Below are positions 16,489 through 26,155 of a stretch of 64,000 nucleotides of DNA, piece after piece. The stretch covers positions 1 through 64,000 of the forward strand of contig JADLDI010000060.1 in the NCBI GenBank assembly GCA_020846745.1, read 5' to 3'. This DNA comes from Bryobacterales bacterium (GTDB lineage: Bacteria > Acidobacteriota > Terriglobia > Bryobacterales > Bryobacteraceae). The position numbers and the translations under genes are program-made. Every line of letters begins with the position of its first letter. The first letter of the stretch is position 1. The notes below the pieces were generated by a model. The model ran no database searches. It was given only the letters and a program-made list of their open reading frames with translations, and was not told the DNA's origin.

Positions 16489-17349
16489 TTATTGGAACGA
16501 TTCGACGCCGGCAACAGTCGTGCGGTGCATCAGCCGGCGCATCGGCCATTCGTAGTTCCGGATGGCGCGGTGTTGAACGAGGCAGTTGTCCCACATTAGG
16601 AGGTCACCCACCTGCCAATTGTGGCGATAGAGCGCTTCGGGCCGGGTGATGTGATCGAAAAGCTGTTGCAGCAGCGCCTGCCCTTCAGCCTGATCCATGC
16701 CCGCCATTGCGTGGGTGAAGCCTTCGTTTACAAACAGGACCTTGCGGCCCGTGATCGGGTGGCGGCGAATGACGGGATGATGCACGTCGGGCACCGTGCT
16801 GAGCTGCTGATCAGACAGTTTGCCGCGGAGGCCGGCAGAATTCTGCAATTCGTAGCGATAGCCGTAACCGTGCACCGCGGTGAGCGTTGACAGGCGCGCC
16901 TTCAGGCCTTCCGGCAATGTGTCGTACGCATAAGCGGCGCTGGCGAAGAGCGTCTCGCCGAGTACGCGACCGTCCTGAACAGGAACCTCGCGGGCCAGCA
17001 GGAGCGAGCCACGACTGGGGTTCCGGACGTAGGACAGGTCGCTGTGCCAATACTGGCCGGCATCGGCGAGGCCGATGGGCTTGCCGTCTTCGATGACGTT
17101 GGAGACGACAAGGATTTCCGGGTAGCCGGGCCTTAGGCATTGCGTGGCGACGTGGATTTCGAGGTCGCCGAAGCGCCGGCTGAAGGTAATGTGCTGCTCT
17201 TCGGTGAGGTCCTGCCCGCGGAAGACGATTACACCACGGTCATGCAGCAGGTCCTCGATTTGCTGAAAGGTTTTGGAGTCGACGGGCTGAGCAAGGTCCA
17301 AACCGGTAATTTCCGCGCCCAGGGGCGCGGCGCTGTGCTGGATTCGCAT
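16489..17349 (-). CDS. TauD/TfdA family Fe(II)/2-oxoglutarate dioxygenase
   Basis: This 286-aa enzyme couples oxidation of an organic substrate to decarboxylation of 2-oxoglutarate. The iron site is visible: H and D in YWHSDLSY near residues 101-108 and the distal histidine in CLVQHRAIRNY near 259-269, with an arginine-rich tail (RRLMHRTTV) that would bind 2-oxoglutarate. Family members act on taurine, alkyl sulfates or phenoxyacetates, but the substrate cannot be told. It is transcribed toward the broken sigma gene, with no obvious operon partner. Confidence 0.92.
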   Translation of the reverse strand: MRIQHSAAPLGAEITGLDLAQPVDSKTFQQIEDLLHDRGVIVFRGQDLTEEQHITFSRRFGDLEIHVATQCLRPGYPEILVVSNVIEDGKPIGLADAGQYWHSDLSYVRNPSRGSLLLAREVPVQDGRVLGETLFASAAYAYDTLPEGLKARLSTLTAVHGYGYRYELQNSAGLRGKLSDQQLSTVPDVHHPVIRRHPITGRKVLFVNEGFTHAMAGMDQAEGQALLQQLFDHITRPEALYRHNWQVGDLLMWDNCLVQHRAIRNYEWPMRRLMHRTTVAGVESFQ

Positions 17350-17556
17350 GTTGAACTTCTAGTCTATCGATCTCTGTTCGGCGCTAATTGGACTTCCGGC
17401 GGTTTTATCGGGCGCCCGCGTGACTGCGTTCCGGAGCGCGGTGAAACGAAATGCGCCGATCACACGTCGACCTGTGTGTAAATCCTTTGCTCGATTCGTG
17501 CGGCGTCCGGAATTGCACACGTTGCTACGACGTCAACGTACAGGTTGCTTGAACAC

Positions 17557-18108
17557 ATGAAAAAGACACATCTCCTTCTGCTTGCTCTTTTCTCCACCAC
17601 GTGCTTTGCACAGAGTTTCGAAGCTGCCGTGAGCGGCGGCGTTTCCAAATTCAGCAACGAAGATATTGGCGGGGGTTACTCGCTGGACCAGGGCTTTCGC
17701 CTCGGTTTCCGGATGAGCTTCAATCCGCACGATTTCATCGGCGGTGAAGTCGGTTACGCCTACAACCGGACCAGCCTTTCCGCGGGCGGACAGGGTTCCG
17801 GCATGGCCGTCCACCAGGGTTTTGGCGATCTTCTCCTGCATGCCACCCGTGAGGGTAGCCGCATCCGCCCGTTCGTCGCCGGGGGCGTCAACTTCAGCAA
17901 CTTTGTCCCGCCGGGCCAGACCGCGCAGTACGGACAAGGCCAAACGAAGTTCGGCATCAACTACGGTGGCGGCGTAAAAGTAAAAGTCGCTGAACACTGG
18001 CAGGTACGCTTCGACGTCCGCCAATACAATACGGGCGTCCCGTTTGGTCTCCGATCGGGCCGAATGCTCCAGAATGAGTTTTCGGTTGGGGTCGGATACA
18101 TCATGTAG
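17557..18108 (+). CDS. Small outer-membrane beta-barrel protein
   Basis: A 183-aa exported protein. The signal peptide MKKTHLLLLALFSTTCFA begins at the ATG at 17557; a start 12 bp earlier would merely lengthen it. The mature part has alternating hydrophobic and polar strands rich in glycine (FEAAVSGGVSKFSNEDIGGG; GYSLDQGFRLGFRMSF; KFGINYGGGVKVKV) and ends in a strand FSVGVGYIM, as in OmpA/OmpX-like 8-stranded barrels. It lies alone between divergent and downstream genes. Function is not assignable beyond membrane barrel. Confidence 0.75.
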   Translation: MKKTHLLLLALFSTTCFAQSFEAAVSGGVSKFSNEDIGGGYSLDQGFRLGFRMSFNPHDFIGGEVGYAYNRTSLSAGGQGSGMAVHQGFGDLLLHATREGSRIRPFVAGGVNFSNFVPPGQTAQYGQGQTKFGINYGGGVKVKVAEHWQVRFDVRQYNTGVPFGLRSGRMLQNEFSVGVGYIM

Positions 18109-18141
18109 CAACCCATCAACCCCTTAGATCAGGTCGCCTGG

Positions 18142-20946
18142 ATGAAACAACTTCGCCCGGCGAGCGCACTGGTGTGTGCCGCCTTAGCCGTCGTGTGTCT
18201 ATACGCTGCTCCGCAGCGCAGCCGAATTCCTCGTTCTATCGATAATCAACGCCGGATAACGCTGCGCGGCCACCTGCAACCTCGAGCCGCCACTGGTGAG
18301 GACCTCGGTTCGCTCGATTCCGCCGAGACATTACCCCCGCTCACGCTGGTGCTAAAGCCAAGCGATGAGCAGCAAGCGGCACTCGACCAGCTATTAAGAG
18401 AGCAGCACGATCCAGCCTCGCCCAACTTCCACCGCTGGCTTCAGCCCGAGGAATTCGCGGAGCGCTTCGGTATCGCTCCGGCGGACATCGACAAGCTGAA
18501 AGGCTGGCTGGCGCAGCAGAACCTGCACGTCACGGGCGTGGCTCGCGCCAGAAATGCCATTTCATTCACCGGCAACGTCGGCGATCTGCAGAAGGCGTTT
18601 CGAACGGAATTCCATCGCTACAACGTAAAGGGCGCGCGGCGGTTTGCCAACACGGCGGAGCCCTCCATTCCGCTTGGCTTCGATGTGGTCATCCAGAGCG
18701 TTCAGGGGCTCAATAACTTTCATCTTCAGCCGCGCCTGAAGCGCCGCGCAGACCCGCAGCCGAACTACACCAGTTCCTCAGGCAATCACTACGTTTCGCC
18801 GGAAGACCTGGCGGTGATCTACAACGTCAAGCCTCTTCACGACGCCGGTTTCGATGGCGCCGGGCAGAAGATCGCGATTGCAGGCCAGTCCAACGTCGAC
18901 CCGGCGGACGCCCGCCAGTTCCGGTCGCGTTTTGGTCTGCCTGCCGCCGACCCGGAGATGGTGCTGGTCCCCGGTTTTCGCGACCCTGGCCTCGTTTCGG
19001 GTGACCGCGACGAAGCGGACCTCGATATCGAATGGGCCGGCGCGCTCGCCCCGAACGCCAAGCTCATCTATGTCTATTCCACCGACGTGATGGAGTCGGT
19101 GCGATATGCGATCGACCAGAACCTGGCGCCGGTGCTCAGCGTTTCCTACGGGCTTTGCGAACCGCTGTCGGCACGTAGCGACGCTCTTACCATGCAGGCG
19201 TGGGCTCGCCAGGGCAATGCGCAGGGCATTACCTGGATCAACGCCTCAGGCGACTCTGGCGGGGCCGATTGCGTCTATGGTACGAACCTCCGAGGCGGCG
19301 GTCTTGCGGTGGATTTGCCCGCTGCGGTTCCTGAGGTGACAGGAACGGGCGGAACCACTTTCAACGAGGGTTCAGCCCAATACTGGAAATCCAGCAACTC
19401 AGTCGCTGGCGGTTCAGTGCTCTCCTACATCCCCGAGGTGGTTTGGAACGACAGCACACCCGGTGACCCGGCCTCGGGCGGCGGCGGAGCCAGTACGATC
19501 TTTACGAAGCCGTCCTGGCAGGCAGGAAACGGAGTCCCGGACAACGGCGCCCGCAATGTTCCGGATGTCTCTCTTAATTCGTCATCGGAGCACGATGGCT
19601 ATCTCGTCTATACGAAGGGCGCACTCGCCGTTTTCGGCGGTACATCGGCCGCCGCGCCCGCGTTGGCCGGCATCACCGCGGTCCTGAACCAGTATCTTGT
19701 TTCGACCGGAGCTCAACCGGCGCCTGGCGTAGGCAACATGAACCAGCGCCTTTACGCCCTGGCACGCTCCGTTCCGAATGCGTTTCACGACATCACCGAA
19801 GGCCATAATATCGTCGTAGTCGATTGCGGTACGCGCAGCCGCAATTGCGTGTCGGGTTCGCACGGCTACAATGCCGGCGCCGGGTACGACCAGGCGACGG
19901 GTCTCGGTTCCGTGGACGCCTATGTATTGGTCACCAACTGGCGCGAGTCGGCTGCGCCTTCGGCTGCTCGGTCGGTTACCGTCACGATCACAACTTCTGC
20001 TGCCAACCTGAACGTGGGCGGCTCAGCGGAGTTGCGGGCGACAGTCATCGCCAACGATGGAGGCATGCCAACCGGGACGGTCACATTTGCCGCCGGCAAC
20101 ATTACCCTCGGGAGTGTCCCTCTCTCTGGGTCGGCGGGTGCGGCGGTCGCCACGCTAATCGTTACCTCAGACCAACTCCAGACGGGAGCGAACGCGATTA
20201 CGGCTCAATACGGCGGTGATGCGTCGTATCCACTCGCGGCGGCTTCGACCACAATTCAGGTGGCGACTCCGGCGGTTGCCACACCGGCGATCCAGGGATT
20301 TGCCAACGGCGCCTCTTTCCGCCAGTCTTACGCGCCTGGGTCCATCATGGCGATTTTCGGCAACTCGCTCGCGCCTGCGACGGTGAGTGCCGGCAGCCTT
20401 CCTTTGCCGTCGCGGCTTTCGGGCGTTAGCGTCACCATTGCGGGTGTGACTGCTCCCTTGTACTTTGTTTCAGCCTCACAGCTGAACGTGCAGATCCCCT
20501 ACGAATTGAGTAACAATCAAACCGCAAGTGTCGTTGTGAACAACAACGGCAAGACTGCGTCGGGCAGCATTCGGATGAGCGCCAGCGCTCCTGGACTGTT
20601 TACCGACTCCACGGGCGCTGTTGTTCCGTCGAAAACCGTGGCGCGGGGTCAGGTTCTAACATTCTTCTTCACCGGGCAGGGCGCAGTGACACCCGGCATT
20701 GCCACTGGGTATGCCCCAGCGGCCACTACCGCTGTCAGCCAGTTGCCGCGCCCTCAATTGAGTGGCTTCGTCACGGTTGGCGGCACACCATGCACCGTGG
20801 ACTTTGTCGGTATTCCTGCTGGGCTGGTCGGAGTTACCCAGGTGAACTGCCGCATCGGCTTGAGCACCGCGCTTGGGGTACAGTCGCTGGTTGTCACTGT
20901 CGGAAATGTGAGCAGCCAACCGGCAAGTGTGCAAATAACGCCCTAA
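18142..20946 (+). CDS. Secreted sedolisin-family (S53) serine-carboxyl peptidase with Solibacter-type C-terminal domain
   Basis: The 934-aa preproprotein has a signal peptide, an activation pro-domain at about residues 40-190, the S53 catalytic domain at about 210-615, an Ig-like beta domain at about 625-705, and a C-terminal domain (about 715-934) of the type I know as TIGR03437, common in Solibacter. Catalytic residues are visible: E291 and D295 in DEADLDIEW, D371 in ASGDSGGADC (oxyanion hole) and S502 in GGTSAAAP. Kumamolisin-type sedolisins are acid-active endopeptidases, which fits acidic-soil bacteria. The C-terminal domain has the GFANGASF and LNVQIPYEL signatures. Confidence 0.95.
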   Translation: MKQLRPASALVCAALAVVCLYAAPQRSRIPRSIDNQRRITLRGHLQPRAATGEDLGSLDSAETLPPLTLVLKPSDEQQAALDQLLREQHDPASPNFHRWLQPEEFAERFGIAPADIDKLKGWLAQQNLHVTGVARARNAISFTGNVGDLQKAFRTEFHRYNVKGARRFANTAEPSIPLGFDVVIQSVQGLNNFHLQPRLKRRADPQPNYTSSSGNHYVSPEDLAVIYNVKPLHDAGFDGAGQKIAIAGQSNVDPADARQFRSRFGLPAADPEMVLVPGFRDPGLVSGDRDEADLDIEWAGALAPNAKLIYVYSTDVMESVRYAIDQNLAPVLSVSYGLCEPLSARSDALTMQAWARQGNAQGITWINASGDSGGADCVYGTNLRGGGLAVDLPAAVPEVTGTGGTTFNEGSAQYWKSSNSVAGGSVLSYIPEVVWNDSTPGDPASGGGGASTIFTKPSWQAGNGVPDNGARNVPDVSLNSSSEHDGYLVYTKGALAVFGGTSAAAPALAGITAVLNQYLVSTGAQPAPGVGNMNQRLYALARSVPNAFHDITEGHNIVVVDCGTRSRNCVSGSHGYNAGAGYDQATGLGSVDAYVLVTNWRESAAPSAARSVTVTITTSAANLNVGGSAELRATVIANDGGMPTGTVTFAAGNITLGSVPLSGSAGAAVATLIVTSDQLQTGANAITAQYGGDASYPLAAASTTIQVATPAVATPAIQGFANGASFRQSYAPGSIMAIFGNSLAPATVSAGSLPLPSRLSGVSVTIAGVTAPLYFVSASQLNVQIPYELSNNQTASVVVNNNGKTASGSIRMSASAPGLFTDSTGAVVPSKTVARGQVLTFFFTGQGAVTPGIATGYAPAATTAVSQLPRPQLSGFVTVGGTPCTVDFVGIPAGLVGVTQVNCRIGLSTALGVQSLVVTVGNVSSQPASVQITP

Positions 20947-21115
20947 GCGGTACCAGATCGCTCGATGTTATGAGCGGAGACGATTGGCCTGCTGATTTGC
21001 CTTGATTTCCTATAGAGGCAGCAGTAATATTGGGCAGGACTCAGGTCTCGTTATCTTCTTTTAACTATTTGCAGTTCGGGTATCGACCGTCTTGATTCTC
21101 GCAGGAGGTGAGACC

Positions 21116-21262
21116 ATGTTTGAAAGCCTCGACGAAACGATGAAGCACGACCTCAAAGAGGCGTCTTCGGCCAAGGAGAGAATCCTCCTCTGGATTTCTG
21201 TCGCAATCGTCAGCGTTGTGGTATTCGGCGGACTCTATGTCGGTGTCCGCGTTCTCGAATAA
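21116..21262 (+). CDS. Small single-pass membrane protein (48 aa)
   Basis: A short gene with a near-perfect Shine-Dalgarno (AGGAGGTGAG) 5 bp before its ATG. The product has a charged N-terminus (MFESLDETMKHDLKEASSAK) and one hydrophobic helix (ILLWISVAIVSVVVFGGLYV), ending VRVLE. I recall similar tiny membrane proteins in acidobacterial genomes, but no function is known. It stands alone between the sedolisin and Hsp70-like genes. Confidence 0.75.
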   Translation: MFESLDETMKHDLKEASSAKERILLWISVAIVSVVVFGGLYVGVRVLE

Positions 21263-21493
21263 CACATCTAACCCTCAACAACTGTTTTCCTGCTCTTTGA
21301 TCGCTCGATTAGTTACCTACGGCTGTCAGGCCGATGAGTTGCGCTTGGCAACGGCGCGTCTCCGTTCTGTCGTCCGGCCGCGATAGATTGCGTGTGTGTC
21401 TCCTGCAGCGGGAGGGTGAGGTGAGTGCCCCGCCCTCCTGTTGTTCTGAGCGCGACTCGCCGCAGGTAATGGCGGTCTCTTATCCTAAGAAGG

Positions 21494-23083
21494 ATGCGGT
21501 TCGGTGTAGACTTTGGGACCACTCGGATTGTTGTCGCGGCGGTTGACCGCGGAAACTATCCCATTGTCGCTTTTCAAACGCCCAGCGGTGACGTATGCGA
21601 ATGGTTTCCGTCGCTCATCGCGGTGCGCGGCGGTGGAGAACGGCTGTTCGGCTGGCACGCTTACGCGGCGCAAGAGAATCCCGATGCGACCACCGTTCGC
21701 TCCATCAAGCGCTACTTACAGGACGCGGGACCGCTGACCCGGGTTGAACTCGGCAGCGACTCTTTGTCGATGCTCGACTTGCTCACGGGCCAGTTTGCCA
21801 GCCTGCGCGACGCTCTTATCAAGTCTTCTTCCGTTAAGCTTTCCCCTGGAGAACCGTTGGAAGTGATGCTTGGCGTTCCGGCCAATGCGAACGGAAACCA
21901 GCGTTTCCTCACGGTGGAAGCGTTCCATCGTGCCGGGTTCCACGTGCTTGGGCTGCTTAACGAACCGTCGGCGGCGAGCATTGAGTACGGTCACGCGATC
22001 AGAGGCAGGCAAGCGTCTCGCACGCGCGACACCATTCTCGTTTACGATCTTGGTGGCGGAACGTTCGACGCATCGATTGTTGAAATGGATGAGAACCGCC
22101 ACGCCGTTCTGGCGAGCGAGGGTATCCCGTCGCTCGGCGGCGATGACTTCGATGAATTGCTGGCCGAACTGGCGCTCGATGCCGCGGGGGTCGCCCCGGC
22201 GGAACGAGAGAGTCTGAGTCAATCGGAGCTGTTTCGCCTGCTCGAGGAGTGCCGCCGCAAGAAAGAGGCGCTTCATCCCAATAGCCGCCGGCTTTCGATC
22301 GAACTGGATCAGGTGCGCGACGAGTGGCCGGCCGTTTCCATCGCAGTGGGTGATTTCTACGACCGTGCGCAACCGCTGATAGACGAAACAATTCACGCTG
22401 TCCAGGATCTTGTCAGCGGTCGGGAAGGCGAGATCGAGGCTATCTACGTGGCAGGAGGCGCCTCGGAACTCCCCCTGGTTGCGCGCGCCTTGCGCGAGAC
22501 GTTCGGCCGGAGAGTGCGCCGTTCAAACTACACCCGGTCCGCTACCGCGATCGGCCTTGCCATTCAGGCCGATCACACCGCCGGATATCAATTGCAGGAA
22601 CGCTTCACGCGCAATTTCGGCGTATGGCGGGAAGCGGAAGAGGGGCGGGTTGTCATTTTCGACCCCCTGTTCGCAAAGGGCACACCCTTGCCGGCGCCCG
22701 GCGATCCGCCATTGAGTGTTACGCGCTCGTACTTCGCAGCTCACAACGTTGGGCACTTCCGTTACCTCGAGTGTTCGCACACCACACCCGACAGCCGTCC
22801 GACTGGCGAGATCACGGTGTGGGATGAGATCCTGTTTCCGTTTGAGGCCGATCTGCTACCCGTTACCGACCTGGCCGGCACCGCAGTCACACGTCACGAT
22901 GGCGGGCCGCGTCAGCGAATTGAAGAAACCTATGCAGCCGACTCTTCCGGTTCGGTGACAGTGACGATCGCAAACCTCACGGCCGGCTACCGGCGCAACT
23001 TCCGTCTCGGCCGCTGGGCGGTACCGCAGACGCCGCTGGTTCCCGGCCGCAAGCGTGCCCGCCGCACATCATCCAAGCCCTAG
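21494..23083 (+). CDS. Hsp70/DnaK-like ATPase family protein
   Basis: A 529-aa actin-fold ATPase. The phosphate-1 loop FGVDFGTTR is at the N-terminus, the phosphate-2 motif YDLGGGTFDASI near residues 183-194, and the adenosine motif YVAGGASELPLV near 317-328. After the nucleotide-binding domain the C-terminal 170 residues do not match a standard DnaK substrate domain in length or motif, so this is a divergent Hsp70-like protein (as the short HscC/YegD types) rather than the housekeeping DnaK. No DnaJ or GrpE gene is near. The ATG overlaps an AAGAAGG run, so initiation may be weak. Confidence 0.85.
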   Translation: MRFGVDFGTTRIVVAAVDRGNYPIVAFQTPSGDVCEWFPSLIAVRGGGERLFGWHAYAAQENPDATTVRSIKRYLQDAGPLTRVELGSDSLSMLDLLTGQFASLRDALIKSSSVKLSPGEPLEVMLGVPANANGNQRFLTVEAFHRAGFHVLGLLNEPSAASIEYGHAIRGRQASRTRDTILVYDLGGGTFDASIVEMDENRHAVLASEGIPSLGGDDFDELLAELALDAAGVAPAERESLSQSELFRLLEECRRKKEALHPNSRRLSIELDQVRDEWPAVSIAVGDFYDRAQPLIDETIHAVQDLVSGREGEIEAIYVAGGASELPLVARALRETFGRRVRRSNYTRSATAIGLAIQADHTAGYQLQERFTRNFGVWREAEEGRVVIFDPLFAKGTPLPAPGDPPLSVTRSYFAAHNVGHFRYLECSHTTPDSRPTGEITVWDEILFPFEADLLPVTDLAGTAVTRHDGGPRQRIEETYAADSSGSVTVTIANLTAGYRRNFRLGRWAVPQTPLVPGRKRARRTSSKP

Positions 23084-23100
23084 CTTTACCTTCACCACTC

Positions 23101-24204
23101 ATGTCGAAATTACTCAAACCCTCTCTCGACTGGCTGCTTGTCTTCGTTCCGATTACCGTCTTGCTGGAGTGGACACGGCCCGAGAGCCATATCGCGATCT
23201 TCGCGTGTGCCTGCCTGGCCATCCTGCCCCTGGCCGGCTGGCTGGGACATGCTACGGAACATCTGGCCGCCCGGACGGGAGAGGCGGTGGGTGGGCTCCT
23301 CAACGCGACCTTCGGAAACGCCGCGGAGTTGATCATCGCCTTCACGGCTATGCAGAAAGGCCTCTATCCGGTGGTGAAGGCTTCGCTGACCGGCTCGATT
23401 ATCGGCAACATCCTGCTGGTGTTCGGGGCGGCATGCTTTGCCGGTGGCGTGCGGCACCGCACACAGCGCTTCAGCGCCGCCGGCGCACGCTCCCAGGCGA
23501 CGCTCATGACGCTGGCCGTGGTTGCTCTCATCGTGCCGGCCACCTTTCATTACCTGGTTACCGGTTCGCTATCGAAGGACGAGGCCCTGATCCGCGAGTT
23601 CGACCTTTCCACTGAAATCTCGGTTGTGCTCCTTGTCTGTTACGCCCTATCCCTGCTGTTCTCACTGCACACCCATAAACAACTGTTTTCGTGCGCCGGC
23701 GATGCGGAAGAGGCAGAAGATCACCATGCCGTTTGGTCGCCTGTGCGCTCCGTCGCAACGCTAGCCGGCGCTACCGCGCTGATCGCGTGGATGAGCGAAA
23801 TACTGGTGGGCTCAGTCGAGCAAGCCGCACATACGCTGGGGATGACCAGCCTGTTTATCGGTGTGATCGTCGTCGCGATCATCGGCAACGCCGCCGAACA
23901 CTCGACGGCCATCCTAGTGGCCCTCAAAAACCGTATGGACCTCGCCCTTGGCATCGCCATCGGATCTTCCATCCAGATTGCATTGTTCGTCGGCCCAGTT
24001 CTCGTGCTGGCCAGCCGGTTTACAGGGCCGCGCCCGATGGACCTTGTCTTTACTCCGGCGGAGATTCTCGCCGTCGGGTTGGCGGTGACGATCACGGCCC
24101 AGATGTCGTCTGATGGCGAATCCAATTGGTTTGAAGGCATACTGCTGCTGGCGGTCTATACAATTTTGGGCATCATGTTCTTCTTCCTGCCCGAAGCTCA
24201 TTGA
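23101..24204 (+). CDS. Calcium/proton exchanger, CaCA superfamily
   Basis: A 367-aa integral membrane antiporter with about 11 hydrophobic segments. The two inverted alpha-repeats that form the ion path are clear: GLLNATFGNAAELIIA near residues 66-81 and GNAAEHSTAILVALKN near 262-277, both with the GNAAE motif of cation/proton (CAX/ChaA-like) exchangers. It follows the Hsp70-like gene by 17 bp on the same strand and may be co-transcribed. Likely role is export of Ca2+ in exchange for H+. The ion cannot be fixed from sequence. Confidence 0.92.
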   Translation: MSKLLKPSLDWLLVFVPITVLLEWTRPESHIAIFACACLAILPLAGWLGHATEHLAARTGEAVGGLLNATFGNAAELIIAFTAMQKGLYPVVKASLTGSIIGNILLVFGAACFAGGVRHRTQRFSAAGARSQATLMTLAVVALIVPATFHYLVTGSLSKDEALIREFDLSTEISVVLLVCYALSLLFSLHTHKQLFSCAGDAEEAEDHHAVWSPVRSVATLAGATALIAWMSEILVGSVEQAAHTLGMTSLFIGVIVVAIIGNAAEHSTAILVALKNRMDLALGIAIGSSIQIALFVGPVLVLASRFTGPRPMDLVFTPAEILAVGLAVTITAQMSSDGESNWFEGILLLAVYTILGIMFFFLPEAH

Positions 24205-24409
24205 AGGGTTAGGACGTGTGGCGCCTTCGGGGTGCACTGCAGGGGATTAACGTTTGGCCATGTCGCAATTGGGTTCGTTCCGCACGGATTGTTGCAGGGG
24301 TGGGGAGTTCGTTTCGCAAATAGTTGAAAACAGGTGGATGGGGCTTGGTGGGCGTGGGCCTGTGCCGATATATGCAGACATCTTATGAATATGCCGCGAC
24401 AGGATGGAG

Positions 24410-25252
24410 CTATGCGGTCCAGTTAGGGAAGAGTTTGGTGCGGGCGTTTCGGGCGGCGTCTTCGATTAGGGGGCGGACGCGTTTGCGGCGGGTTAGCAGG
24501 CGTTCCAAGAGGGTTTCGAGGTGGGTGTCGTCACCGTCGGGGAGCCATTCGCGGGGGATCTGCTTTAGAGCTTCGTCTAAGACGGATTCGGGGAAGTGCT
24601 CGATGCGGCTGAGGGCTGGTTCGAAGGCATCGAAGGAGCGGACATCGCGGTAGACGGCGGGGCGGTGATAGAGGGCTTGGAGCGCGGAGTCGTTGAATTG
24701 CCAGTTAGGACCGTCGAAGGCGAAGCCGTGATCGATCATCCAGGCGACGAAGCCGGTGCGTGGGGGCGCGGGGTGCTCGTCGTCGCGAGGCTGGCGGAGT
24801 TTGGCGCGGTAGAAGATGGCCTGACGGGCATCGGCGTTGGCGACCCATTTATCGAAAGCGTAGACCTGGAGGAAGTCGTAGGCGTTGGCGACCTTAGCTA
24901 AGAGGACGTCGGGCAGGAAGTCGAAGACGGCGAGCGTGGTGGGGTCGCCGGGGAAGCGGGAACCGAAGTGCCAGCCAGGCTCGATGGGGATCTGGCGGCT
25001 GCCTAGCTGGATGCAGAATTCAGGGTTGGACTCGATGAAGGCGGATGAGACCTCGATGATGTCGCCGGGGGCGGCTTCGATCTGCAGAAAGCGCAGGAGG
25101 ACCGACGCGATCCATTCATTGACGAGGATGCGCCGATGTTGTGGATTGTTCTTCGCTTTGAGGACGTAGAAATGGCCGTTATCGGCTTCGATGAGGTGGG
25201 CTTGCGCTCCACCGCGCATACGGCGGAGCCACTGGCGTGCGCGAACTGGCAT
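24410..25252 (-). CDS. HipA-like protein kinase family protein without HipB
   Basis: The 280-aa protein resembles the short HipA-like kinases. An ATP-binding lysine lies in FYVLKAKNN near residues 28-36, a catalytic-loop-like segment in DKWVANADARQAIFYR near 134-149, and a metal-binding DHG in WMIDHGFAFDG near 171-181. It lacks the usual N-terminal HipA subdomain and there is no HipB-type helix-turn-helix gene beside it, so it is not a standard toxin-antitoxin pair. It converges with nothing and lies head to tail, 172 bp after the histone-like gene. Function beyond kinase-fold similarity is unknown. Confidence 0.75.
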   Translation of the reverse strand: MPVRARQWLRRMRGGAQAHLIEADNGHFYVLKAKNNPQHRRILVNEWIASVLLRFLQIEAAPGDIIEVSSAFIESNPEFCIQLGSRQIPIEPGWHFGSRFPGDPTTLAVFDFLPDVLLAKVANAYDFLQVYAFDKWVANADARQAIFYRAKLRQPRDDEHPAPPRTGFVAWMIDHGFAFDGPNWQFNDSALQALYHRPAVYRDVRSFDAFEPALSRIEHFPESVLDEALKQIPREWLPDGDDTHLETLLERLLTRRKRVRPLIEDAARNARTKLFPNWTA

Positions 25253-25423
25253 GGCACACCGGGCGGAGACGGAGGAAGAACGTCGTCCATCACCGCCCTA
25301 GCGGCCCGTGGCAGGATGAAAACCAGTTGGATAACCGATCCCTTGCGGTTGCGGCTCGGTTACTCGCTGCTCGGTTAGGATGGCAGCCTTAGCGAACTGC
25401 CACGGGAAGCTAGGGGCGCAGAA

Positions 25424-26119
25424 CTATTTTCGCTTCTTCGCGGGAGCGACTTTTTTGACGGCCTTCCTTGGCGGGACCTTCTTGATAGCCTTTTTCGGCG
25501 GGACCTTCTTTACGGCCTTCTTAACCGCTTTCTTGAGGGCCACTTTCTTGATAGGCGCCTTGACGGCAGCTTTTTTGACTGCCTTCTTGACCGCTTTAGC
25601 GGGCGGGGCCTTTTTAACTGCTTTCTTCGCTGCTGCCTTTTTGACAGCCTTCTTCACTGTTGTCTTCACTGTTTCCTTTTTGGCTGGCGCCTTCTTGGGT
25701 GCAGCCGCGGCCTGCTTTACGGGGGCGGGAGCGGCGGCGACCTTTGAGGGCGCCTTCTTCTGGGATTTTTTCTTCGGAGGAGCTTTGGACTCAGCCGCGG
25801 CTTGGGGAGCCGAGGACGGAGCAGGGGGTTCCGCCGGAGCTTCTGTGGTAGCAGGCGCCTCGGGCTCAGGTATCGTTGCCGCGGGGTTAGCCACTGCTGC
25901 TGGGGGCGCTTGAATGTCTTCCATGGAAATCACCTCTACGGTAATTGAAGGTGTAAGCGGAGCCTCACTACCCGCGGCTCGATCGGCATCGGGATCGTCG
26001 AGCAGTTCCTCATCGTCATCGAGGTCGTACTCGCGAACCTCCGATTCCAGTTCGATATGCTCCCCATCGTAAGGGAAGTCTGTTTCATCGTCAGGAGCGA
26101 ACAGAGCGGGACAAAACAT
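25424..26119 (-). CDS. Histone H1-like Lys/Ala/Pro-rich protein with acidic N-terminus
   Basis: Start chosen at 26119, preceded by AAGGAGG. The 231-aa protein is sharply bipartite: residues 5-60 are strongly acidic (DDDEELLDDPDAD), then an Ala/Pro/Glu linker, and from about 110 to the end a lysine/alanine/proline repeat region (KKAVKKAAAKKAVKKAPPAK and similar) as in bacterial histone-H1-like nucleoid proteins. The basic tail should bind DNA or RNA; the acidic head may self-inhibit or bind partners. The repeats are low-complexity at the DNA level, so length may vary between strains. Confidence 0.8.
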   Translation of the reverse strand: MFCPALFAPDDETDFPYDGEHIELESEVREYDLDDDEELLDDPDADRAAGSEAPLTPSITVEVISMEDIQAPPAAVANPAATIPEPEAPATTEAPAEPPAPSSAPQAAAESKAPPKKKSQKKAPSKVAAAPAPVKQAAAAPKKAPAKKETVKTTVKKAVKKAAAKKAVKKAPPAKAVKKAVKKAAVKAPIKKVALKKAVKKAVKKVPPKKAIKKVPPRKAVKKVAPAKKRK

Positions 26120-26155
26120 CCGTAAGGCCTCCTTCACTTGGGCGTGGTCAGAGAT

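Noticed and set aside
16190..16594. Upstream part of the anti-sigma open frame as a single 381-aa protein
   Set aside because: It crosses the TauD gene end and the sigma remnant; the ATG at 16186 has a clean Shine-Dalgarno and the family N-terminus.
25380..25913. Phe/Leu/Ala-rich plus-strand frame with repeats
   Set aside because: It is the exact antisense of the Lys/Ala repeat region of the histone-like gene.
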